A stretch of 26,586 bases of DNA from JBLIDK01 sp047632595 (GTDB taxonomy: Bacteria > Bacteroidota > Bacteroidia > Sphingobacteriales > Sphingobacteriaceae): contig JBLIDK010000029.1 in NCBI GenBank assembly GCA_047632595.1, forward strand, positions 1-26,586, read 5' to 3'. Below are positions 7,788 to 15,181 of the stretch, piece by piece. Position numbers and translations under genes: made by a program. Position 1 is the stretch's first letter; the number at the start of each line of letters is the position of its first letter. The notes under the pieces are model-generated. The model made no database searches. It was given only the letters and a program-made list of their open reading frames with translations, and was not told the DNA's origin.

Positions 7788-9824
7788 ATGAAAAAAATAT
7801 TATTAGTATCAGCATTATTAGTCCAAACAATTATTGGATTTGCACAAGATGTGCAATACGCATCAACCACTTACACTTTTGTAGATGATGGCGGTGGTTT
7901 TTGTATCGGTTGTCAAGTTGTAAATCCTGAAAATGCATTAGGAAGTGACATAATGACATTTTCGGAATTAAGAATTCTAGGGCAGGTACCTTTTGGAACC
8001 GTTAGCCAACTTTTGGAATTTGAGAATAGCGGTTGCGCTGGAGATTCTATATTTATATTACTTGAAAATCCAATTATTCCCAACGACTCGAATTTACAAG
8101 GAGTGCTGGTAGAAACATTTTTAGACAGTGTTTCAAATGGAGATTCTGAACCAGCTGAAATTACTTTTGCAATAATCAATTCTAATTTAACTAGAGTGGT
8201 AGTTGTTCCTCAAAGTGATTTTAATGCAGTAAGTATTACACTTAATGGTCTTGGAGTTACAACATTAAATATTCATCGTTCTTCTAGAGAAAACTTTAAA
8301 ATCGAATTAAACTTAAATAAAGATACAACAATATGTAATGGAGAAACCTTAACCTATATTGCTTCAAGTAATGACACTTTGGACCAATACCATTGGTTTG
8401 TTAGTGATGATGTAGATACTCCGTTTCTAACTAGTAATACATTTACTTTTTCTCCAGATGATACTGTTTCTTACTTCTTAGCTAAAGGATGTATTACATT
8501 TAGACCAAGAATAAAAATTAATGTAAATGTAAATCCAATTCCCGCTAAACCTATAGTTACAGGTGATACTGTAATATGTTTAAATACAGGTACGCAACTT
8601 GTTGCCACTTCGCCTAGTTTTACTGGTTCTGAGTTTATATTTACAGACATATTTAATAATGTTGTAAATTCTCAAGTTTTTAATACAGGACTTTTAAAAG
8701 ACACAACACAATATTTTGTTGCATCAATTTTAAATGGCTGTACAAGTGCAGTTGTTTCGGTAATAATCAATACTATAAAGCCTCTTGAAACACCAGTAAT
8801 TAGGTGTGGCATTCCTACAATAACCAGTATGAAATTTGAGTGGGAAGCTGTTCCACGTGCAATTGGATATGAGATAAGCTTTAATTTTGGTTCAACTTGG
8901 CAGTCTGTAAATGATACTCTGGCACATAATGTTGGAGGATTAAATGATGGAGATAGAAGAACAGCGATAGTTAGAGCAATTGCTCCTGTGGAAAATCCTT
9001 GTGGCAGCAGCTTCGCTTCAACACCTGTTGAATGTATTTCTGTGGAATGTGTAAAACCATCTTTTACCACAAGTAAAGATATAGGAGTATGTTTAGGTCA
9101 ACAGGTAACACTTAGAGTAACTCCTAATATAAATAATTTTTCAGTTGCTTGGGCTGGTACACCTTTGTTATTAGGAAAAGATAAATTTTCATTTTTTCCT
9201 GATGTAACAGGAGATATTCAAGTATTTATAGCTAATGCAGATCAACCAGGTTGCTCAACATCAGATACATTATTTGTAAATGTGGCTATCTTACCTCAAC
9301 CAGATGCTAATTTCAATGCTTCAACTGAAAGTGTAGATGTACCATCTGGTAGAATTATATTCTTTGACAATACCTCTGGTTCAATTGGTTGGAATTGGGA
9401 TTTTGGTGATAATTCCTCAGGATCTAGTGCACAAAACCCTACTCATTTTTATGTAGATACTGGCTTATTTTCGGTAACATTAATTGTAACTGGAAGTAGT
9501 GGTTGTTTAGATACTATTAAAAAAGAAGACTTTATAACTTCTCGAACTCCTCCAGATGTAATCTTACCAAATGCTTTTAGTCCGAATGGAGATAATCTTA
9601 ACGAAACATTTGATGTAGAAGGGGATAGAATCACAAGATATAACATTACTATTTTCAACAAAAGAGGGGTTCAATTATTTGCAAGCAATGATTTGCTTAA
9701 TGATTGGGACGGCTTATTTAACGGAACCGAGCAGCCAGTTGGTGCTTATTTCTTCATTATTGAAGCGTTGAGGGATGATAATTTAACCATTTCCAGAAAA
9801 GGAACAATAAATTTAGTAAGATAA
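7788..9824 (+). CDS. Secreted multidomain protein with PKD domain and T9SS type B sorting domain
   Basis: This 678-aa protein is exported by Sec and then by the type IX system to the cell surface or medium. The signal peptide ends at about FAQ (residue 20). Residues 20-170 form an unrecognised N-terminal domain with a CIGC pair. Ig-like segments (ICNGETLTY, VICLNTGTQL) and an FN3-like stretch (about 338-430) follow, then another Ig-like domain (about 430-500). A PKD domain (about 508-585) carries WNWDFGDNSSG. The last 85 residues, from VILPNAFSPNGDNLNETF to TINLVR, are the gliding-motility-associated C-terminal domain used as a type B export signal. ATG 7788 is preferred over 7782 because it gives the standard MKK signal-peptide start. 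The next gene, a PorP/SprF protein, starts 4 bases after the stop. An adhesin or surface-layer role is inferred from the domains. Confidence 0.88.
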   Translation: MKKILLVSALLVQTIIGFAQDVQYASTTYTFVDDGGGFCIGCQVVNPENALGSDIMTFSELRILGQVPFGTVSQLLEFENSGCAGDSIFILLENPIIPNDSNLQGVLVETFLDSVSNGDSEPAEITFAIINSNLTRVVVVPQSDFNAVSITLNGLGVTTLNIHRSSRENFKIELNLNKDTTICNGETLTYIASSNDTLDQYHWFVSDDVDTPFLTSNTFTFSPDDTVSYFLAKGCITFRPRIKINVNVNPIPAKPIVTGDTVICLNTGTQLVATSPSFTGSEFIFTDIFNNVVNSQVFNTGLLKDTTQYFVASILNGCTSAVVSVIINTIKPLETPVIRCGIPTITSMKFEWEAVPRAIGYEISFNFGSTWQSVNDTLAHNVGGLNDGDRRTAIVRAIAPVENPCGSSFASTPVECISVECVKPSFTTSKDIGVCLGQQVTLRVTPNINNFSVAWAGTPLLLGKDKFSFFPDVTGDIQVFIANADQPGCSTSDTLFVNVAILPQPDANFNASTESVDVPSGRIIFFDNTSGSIGWNWDFGDNSSGSSAQNPTHFYVDTGLFSVTLIVTGSSGCLDTIKKEDFITSRTPPDVILPNAFSPNGDNLNETFDVEGDRITRYNITIFNKRGVQLFASNDLLNDWDGLFNGTEQPVGAYFFIIEALRDDNLTISRKGTINLVR

Positions 9825-9828
9825 ACCC

Positions 9829-10776
9829 ATGAATAGGATTTCTCTATTAGTGTGCTTGTTTTTATCAATTGAAGTATATAGTCAAGATGCACTATTCACT
9901 CAATTTTATACAAGTCCACTTTCAATTAACCCAGCATTAACGGGACAACATAATGGTCTTTTTCGCCTTAGCGGAAATTACAGGCAACAATATCAAAATC
10001 TAGGAGGAGGAATAAAGCATATTTCATTTGCTGCTGACGCTAAAGTGTTTTCAAAAGTAGGTGTTGGATTATATGCAAACCGTGCAACAGAAGGTCAGTT
10101 TGAAAATATTAAAATTGATTTAGCTGGTAGTTATCCATTTGCAGTAGGTGCTAATGAAAGATATCAAGTTGTTGTTGGTGTAATGGCTGGTTTAGCTCAA
10201 TCAGGATTGAATGTCGGTAATCTGGTATTTAACCAAGTTGAAAATGTTCCTAATTCAAGTGTAATTAATCCGGACTTAAGTTTGGGTGCCATTTTTCAAG
10301 ATACTTGGATTAATGGTCGTCTTAATCCATTTGCAGGGCTTTCGCTTTATCATATTATTGAGAATAAGAATAAGTTTATTTCAGAAGCTTCAGCTTTGAA
10401 TATTCTACAAAGAAAATTTGTTGGTTTTGCTGGTGTACAGTTTAATAAATCAAAGTATTTAGATTTTGTACCAAACGTTAGTTACAGTTCACAAGGAAAT
10501 TCAGAAGTAATACAGGCTGGTGTTTTAAGCCACTATTTTTTCCGAGAAGTAGATGCTTCATTAATATTTGGTTTAGGATATAGATTTGACGAAGCAGGCC
10601 TAATTAATTTAGGTTTTCAAGTTCAAGATGTTACAGTGGGTTTGAGTTATGATGTTAATTTGTCTTCACTTGCCGATTTGTCTGCAGTAGGACAGGATGG
10701 ATTTGAACTTTCCATCATTTATCTTAAGAAGAAAAGAGTAAAACTTAAAAGAGATTTAATATGCCCACGTCTGTAA
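9829..10776 (+). CDS. PorP/SprF family type IX secretion membrane protein
   Basis: This 315-aa outer-membrane beta-barrel protein belongs to the PorP/SprF family. After the signal peptide (cleavage near YSQ, residue 19) comes the family signature DALFTQFYTSPLSINPALTG, then RLSGNYRQQY and repeated barrel-strand patterns such as GVGLYANRATEGQF and GLGYRFDEAGLINLGFQV. SprF-type members are needed to secrete or anchor the type B cargo encoded next to them (established for SprB/SprF in gliding Flavobacterium). Here the cargo gene lies 4 bases upstream, so a dedicated pair is likely. The gene ends in a lysine/arginine-rich tail, and its last 16 bases overlap the start of the next gene. It may be a paralogue of the core PorP, so no specific symbol is given. 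Confidence 0.93.
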   Translation: MNRISLLVCLFLSIEVYSQDALFTQFYTSPLSINPALTGQHNGLFRLSGNYRQQYQNLGGGIKHISFAADAKVFSKVGVGLYANRATEGQFENIKIDLAGSYPFAVGANERYQVVVGVMAGLAQSGLNVGNLVFNQVENVPNSSVINPDLSLGAIFQDTWINGRLNPFAGLSLYHIIENKNKFISEASALNILQRKFVGFAGVQFNKSKYLDFVPNVSYSSQGNSEVIQAGVLSHYFFREVDASLIFGLGYRFDEAGLINLGFQVQDVTVGLSYDVNLSSLADLSAVGQDGFELSIIYLKKKRVKLKRDLICPRL

Positions 10777-13697
10777 AAAACGCGAAAACACTTTTTGTAG
10801 CGCTTATTGCAATAATTACAGTTTCAACTTCTTTTTCACAAAGCAGACAAGACTATAAACAAATAGCTGATAGAGCATTTGAAGCTGGAAACTATATTCA
10901 AACAGCTACTTACTATGAAATGCTTATTGAAGAAAAACCAGATACTAATTTATCTATTTTTCCATATGGAAATTCGTATCGAGGAGAATCTATAGTATCC
11001 TTAGAAGATATTCAATTAGGAGCTCTAAAAATAGCTACTTGTTACAAAAATGTTTACGATTATGAAAACTTTCAATATTGGGCTGGCAGAGCAAGTGCTG
11101 TAAATGAACCTGCATTGCCAGAAGCTTCATTGATGTATGCACAAGCACTTCAATTAAATGGAAATTATGGTAGATCTATTGAGGAATTTAATAACGTTTT
11201 AAAAAATATTGGTACATCTTCTTTTATAGCTGATGAAGCAAAATTTGGTATTAAGTGTTGCAAGTTTGCAATAGAATATTTAAAAAACCCTGACAGAGCA
11301 CAGTCTTATTTAATGGCTAATGTTAATGAAAATGGAAGTAGTTATGCTCCAGTTCTGATCGAAAAAGGTATGACATTAAGTTACACCACATCAAAGGTTG
11401 ATTTGATTGATGTAAATGATTTAACTACCAATGATTTTAACGAAGATTTACCAATTACTGTTGATACTACGGAAGAAAGATCTAAAGGTTTTTTCTCTAA
11501 TAAGAATAAAACAAAATCATCTAAGAGAAGCACTGATAGTTTAAATAGGAACAACTTAATAAATTCTGATAATTCTGTAGAGCTAGAAGAGACTGGTGAA
11601 AAGTCATTCTTAAAAAGGACTAAATCAGAAGAACCAAAAGAAGTTGACTCCACTAAAACTTCAAAATCGCTCAAACAAATAATTGATGAGGGGAAAGTAA
11701 AGGAAGAGGAAACTACTGCACCAATGATTGATGAATTAATGGTGAAGACTGAAGTTGAGATCGAGGAGGTTTCACCATTAAGTGCTTTAGATACAATGAG
11801 TGCTGAAGTGGTTAAAAAGAATGAGGATGCGCTTAAAAAAATTGAAAAGAAAAGAAAAAAGTCAGCATTAAGCCCAGAAGAGGAAGATAAATACCGTTCG
11901 TTACTGGAAATTATGGAGCGAATAACTCCAGAAGAAGAGAAAGCTATTAATGACAGTTTAAAGAATGCTGCTAAAAGTAAAGTAAAAGGTCCTACTCCTC
12001 CTAAAGGGAAAGAAGCAGAATACGCGGAATCACTTATTAATAGAATAGCAACTTTGGATGTAAGTACCGTACCTCCAGGTTTTAATTTAGTATTAGATTT
12101 TGAAGTTGATAATAAATTTAATGTCTCAAGTGCAACTTTTTCAAGTGATATGAGCTTTGCTATTATGACAATTTGGAGAGGTGGTACAAAAACGGGAAAA
12201 TACAATCTTTATAAATCAGTCAATGAAAATAACGTTTGGAAAAACCCTGTTAAGATAGAAGGTGTTAACCAGAAAGATATTCGCACAATGATGCCTTACC
12301 TGTATCAAAAAGAGAATAAATTATTCTTTGTTTCTGATAGAGAAGGTGGAGAAGGTGGATTAGATATTTGGGTAGTAGATGTAAATGAATCTGGTGATAT
12401 TGTTGGTGAGCCTAAAAACTTAGGGAAAACAATTAACACAAAAAGAGATGATGTAACACCTTTTTACGATACATTAACAAGCAACCTTTATTTCAGTTCA
12501 AATGGTCATGTTGGAATGGGTGGATTAGATATTTTTTCAAGTGAAGGAAAAACAGGTTCATGGGATAAACCAATTAATCTTGGATATCCAACTAATAGTA
12601 GTTATCAAGATGCTTATTTTACCAAAGGTGTAGACTACTTGAAAGGATATTTTGCATCTGATAGACAAGACACCTGTTCAACTTGTTTAGGTGGACCGAG
12701 TTGTTATAAAATATATGACTATACTGCACCACAATTGGCAGTAGATGGTGTTGTTGCAGATATTGATACGAAAGAATTGTTGATTGGAGCAAAACTGAGT
12801 TTATATGATACTACTAATAAAGAAGATGAATTAATTTCTGTCGAAACTAATGATGCAGGAGAATATTTATTAGAATTAGAAGAGGGTATGAATTATAATA
12901 TTACTGCTAGAAATAGTGGGTATCAAGATAATACATCTTTTATTTCTACAGTAGGTATGAAACCAACTGGTACAATAAATTTTGATACAATATTTTTTTA
13001 CAAACTAATACCTTTAACAGGTAGAGTTACGGATAATGATGATTTACTACCTATTTCTAGCACAAAAATCACTTTAATTGACTGCGAGAAGAAAAAGATA
13101 GTTGGTTCTACATTTACAGATTCTGAAGGATATTTCAAATACGCATATGATCGTTCTATCAAATACAGAATAGTTGCTGAAAAATATTCCTATTTAACTG
13201 ATGAAAGTCAAGTTACGTTTAGTATGATTTTTGATCCAAAAAAAGCACCAAATACCGATATTAAGTTAACTAAAATTATACTTAACAAATCGATTGTAAT
13301 TCCTAATGTGCTATACGAATTTAATAGTTCGGTGCTAAGAGAGTCAACTAAAATAATTATGGATAGTATGGTTAGATTATTAACAAACAATCCACAATAT
13401 GTTATTCAAATTAGTTCACATACAGATACCAAAGGGTCTGACTTGTATAATTTGAAACTAAGTCAGAAACGTGCAAAGTCTGTAACAGACTATATGGTTA
13501 AAAAAGGAATAAATAAAAACTTGTTAGAAGTAGTTGGTTATGGAGAATCTAGACCAATTGCACCTAATGTATTGCCAAATGGCGATGACAACCTTGAAGG
13601 TAGAGCTTTAAATAGAAGAACTGAATTCTCAATTAAACGGGTTATTAGAATTAGCGTTGAAGCAAACAGAATAAAACTAGATAGACCTTGCGATTAA
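10761..13697 (+). CDS. PorE-like OmpA-family protein (TPR, PD40 propeller, CarboxypepD_reg, OmpA_C)
   Basis: This 978-aa periplasmic or outer-membrane-associated protein has the domain order of T9SS PorE proteins. It has a signal peptide (to about SFSQ, residue 27) and TPR-like helices (about 30-190). A low-complexity charged linker rich in K, E and S runs from about 213 to 433. A PD40/WD40-like propeller (about 443-645) has FFVSDREGGEGGLDIW and LYFSSNGHVGMGGLDIF. Two carboxypeptidase regulatory-like beta-sandwiches start near 660 and 751. The OmpA peptidoglycan-binding domain (about 847-965) has SSHTDTKGSDLYN, with the Asp, and LSQKRAKSV, with the Arg, that bind diaminopimelate. It likely tethers the secretion or anchoring complex to the cell wall. 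The start overlaps the PorP/SprF gene by 16 bases, and the stop lies inside a terminator hairpin. Confidence 0.9.
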   Translation: MPTSVKNAKTLFVALIAIITVSTSFSQSRQDYKQIADRAFEAGNYIQTATYYEMLIEEKPDTNLSIFPYGNSYRGESIVSLEDIQLGALKIATCYKNVYDYENFQYWAGRASAVNEPALPEASLMYAQALQLNGNYGRSIEEFNNVLKNIGTSSFIADEAKFGIKCCKFAIEYLKNPDRAQSYLMANVNENGSSYAPVLIEKGMTLSYTTSKVDLIDVNDLTTNDFNEDLPITVDTTEERSKGFFSNKNKTKSSKRSTDSLNRNNLINSDNSVELEETGEKSFLKRTKSEEPKEVDSTKTSKSLKQIIDEGKVKEEETTAPMIDELMVKTEVEIEEVSPLSALDTMSAEVVKKNEDALKKIEKKRKKSALSPEEEDKYRSLLEIMERITPEEEKAINDSLKNAAKSKVKGPTPPKGKEAEYAESLINRIATLDVSTVPPGFNLVLDFEVDNKFNVSSATFSSDMSFAIMTIWRGGTKTGKYNLYKSVNENNVWKNPVKIEGVNQKDIRTMMPYLYQKENKLFFVSDREGGEGGLDIWVVDVNESGDIVGEPKNLGKTINTKRDDVTPFYDTLTSNLYFSSNGHVGMGGLDIFSSEGKTGSWDKPINLGYPTNSSYQDAYFTKGVDYLKGYFASDRQDTCSTCLGGPSCYKIYDYTAPQLAVDGVVADIDTKELLIGAKLSLYDTTNKEDELISVETNDAGEYLLELEEGMNYNITARNSGYQDNTSFISTVGMKPTGTINFDTIFFYKLIPLTGRVTDNDDLLPISSTKITLIDCEKKKIVGSTFTDSEGYFKYAYDRSIKYRIVAEKYSYLTDESQVTFSMIFDPKKAPNTDIKLTKIILNKSIVIPNVLYEFNSSVLRESTKIIMDSMVRLLTNNPQYVIQISSHTDTKGSDLYNLKLSQKRAKSVTDYMVKKGINKNLLEVVGYGESRPIAPNVLPNGDDNLEGRALNRRTEFSIKRVIRISVEANRIKLDRPCD

Positions 13698-13706
13698 TTC
13701 GCAAGG
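13686..13706 (+). terminator. Terminator of the T9SS cassette, with the stop codon in the loop
   Basis: CCTTGCGA (13686-13693) and TCGCAAGG (13699-13706) form a perfect 8-bp stem around TTAAT, followed by GTTATTTACTTTGTTT. The TAA stop of the OmpA-family gene (13695-13697) is in the loop. Confidence 0.75.
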
Positions 13707-13744
13707 GTTATTTACTTTGTTTATAATAATAATTCAATAGCAAT

Positions 13745-13756
13745 CGTTAATTAACG
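13745..13756. promoter_or_regulatory. 12-base perfect palindrome before the peroxidase start codon
   Basis: CGTTAATTAACG is its own reverse complement and ends one base before the ATG at 13758. It could be an operator for a dimeric repressor or could hide the initiation region in an RNA duplex. Short AT-rich palindromes also arise by chance. Confidence 0.3.
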
Positions 13757-13757
13757 G

Positions 13758-14807
13758 ATGCGCTTCTATATAGTTTTATTTACAATCATAATTTTTCTGA
13801 CTTCTTGTCAGAAAGAAACTTCAGTTCCAAATTCTGATAGTTATATTTTAGAAGCGCCTGTTGGATTTCCACCTATAACAATTCCTGAAGATAATCCAAT
13901 GACCAAAACTGGTGTTGAGTTGGGAAGAATGTTGTTTTATGATCCAATACTATCGCTGGATAGTTCAATTTCTTGCGGCACATGCCATAATCCTGATAAA
14001 TCTTTCTCAAGCCCCTTGCGCTTTAACCTAGGTGTGTTTGACTCTATTGGTAGAACAAATGCCATCGCGCTGATTAATGTGGCTTATAATCCAATATTTT
14101 TGTGGGATGGAAGAGACCCTACTTTAGAAGTACAAGCATTAGGACCTATAAAAGACCCAATTGAAATGCATGAAACTTTGTCAAACGTGGTAAATAAGCT
14201 AAAAAACTCAACTAAGTATCGCCAATTGTTTGAAAAGGCATTTAACACGACCGATTTTAATGAATTACATATAGCAAAAGCCATAGCACAGTTCGAACGA
14301 ACAATTCTTTCATCAGATAGTAAAATAGATAGGCTGGAAGTGTTTAAAAATAATCAAAGTTCAGCATTCGAAAATGAAAGTCAGTTTAGCGGCTATCAAA
14401 TATTTTTTTCGGAACGAGGTGATTGTTTTCATTGCCATGGAAATATACTAGGTACAGATTTTCTTTTTCACAACAACGGTTTAGATGCAACTATTGATGG
14501 TACCGGATTAGGAAGGATATCTAGAAACAGTGAAGACGATGGAAAATTTAAAACACCAACTTTGCGAAACGTTGAGTTTACAGCTCCATATATGCATGAT
14601 GGTAGATTTCAAACTTTAAAGCAAGTGATAGATTTTTATAGTGAGGGTTTAAAAAATTCTAGAACCTTAGATCCGCTTATGAAAAATGTAGCAAATGGTG
14701 GTGTGCAACTAACAGAACAGGAAAAAAATGATTTGTTGGAGTTTATTCTAATGTTCTCAGATAGTTCATTTAATAATAATCCAGCACTATCAAATCCGTT
14801 TAATTAA
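13758..14807 (+). CDS. Di-heme cytochrome c peroxidase (CcpA/MauG family) lipoprotein
   Basis: This 349-aa protein of the bacterial cytochrome c peroxidase family reduces hydrogen peroxide with electrons from cytochrome c in the periplasm. The N-terminus is a lipoprotein signal with lipobox LTSC (lipidated Cys17), so it is probably membrane-anchored. Two covalent heme sites are visible: CGTCH at 73-77 and CFHCH at 223-227. Family segments include LGRMLFYDPILS, NAIALINVAYNP, LWDGRDPTLEVQALGPI, AIAQFERTI, and TAPYMHDGRF, whose Met probably ligates one heme. A MauG-like maturation role is possible within the superfamily, but no amine dehydrogenase gene is near. The gene stands alone. A perfect palindrome sits just before the start codon. 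Confidence 0.92.
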   Translation: MRFYIVLFTIIIFLTSCQKETSVPNSDSYILEAPVGFPPITIPEDNPMTKTGVELGRMLFYDPILSLDSSISCGTCHNPDKSFSSPLRFNLGVFDSIGRTNAIALINVAYNPIFLWDGRDPTLEVQALGPIKDPIEMHETLSNVVNKLKNSTKYRQLFEKAFNTTDFNELHIAKAIAQFERTILSSDSKIDRLEVFKNNQSSAFENESQFSGYQIFFSERGDCFHCHGNILGTDFLFHNNGLDATIDGTGLGRISRNSEDDGKFKTPTLRNVEFTAPYMHDGRFQTLKQVIDFYSEGLKNSRTLDPLMKNVANGGVQLTEQEKNDLLEFILMFSDSSFNNNPALSNPFN

Positions 14808-14912
14808 TTATAATTATTCCTGCATAAACTATTGTATTATAATGTATAACTTAAGTATAATTAATTAAATCTGCTTCATAAAACAGCTTCAAGATTCAGT
14901 TAGTATAGTTGT

Positions 14913-15179
14913 TTCAAGAAAATATTTCTCGTCGGTTTATTACTTTTTGGTTGTATTGGCTATTGCTTTGGGCAAAACATTCGGTTGATCAATTAGCTAA
15001 ATCAAATTATTGAAGAAACTAATGAAGATTCAATTCAAGCAGAAACATATAAGAAGCTAAATAGAGAATATTTAGATAATAACAATAAGGAATTTGACTT
15101 GTCTATTTCAAATGGGTTATACATTTTGGATATAATTTCAGAAGGAAAGCAAGAGAAAGTGAAATTAAAAGTAGAATAA
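14913..15179 (+). pseudogene. Remnant of a small secreted protein with a possible T9SS-like tail
   Basis: One frame reads 88 codons through a single TAG (14994-14996) to a TAA at 15177-15179. The first part, KKIFLVGLLLFGCIGYCFGQ, is a clear signal peptide, but the codon where ATG is expected is TTC and no start codon lies upstream before a stop. After the TAG come a charged stretch (NQIIEETNEDSIQAETYKK) and an end, NGLYILDIISEGKQEKVKLKVE (split here as NGLYILDIISEG and KQEKVKLKVE), that resembles the last strands of type A sorting domains. I read it as a gene that lost its start, acquired a stop and may have lost its middle by deletion. The preceding 105 bases (14808-14912) are AT-rich with no feature I can support. 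Confidence 0.55.
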
Positions 15180-15181
15180 TA

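Noticed and set aside
8672..9070. 132-codon open frame on the minus strand
   Set aside because: It is antisense to the type B sorting-domain protein, with no family motif and no promoter.
11381..12205. 274-codon open frame on the minus strand
   Set aside because: It lies wholly inside the OmpA-family gene, opposite its low-complexity linker. The Ser/Phe/Leu-rich translation is the reverse image of Lys/Glu/Ser codons.
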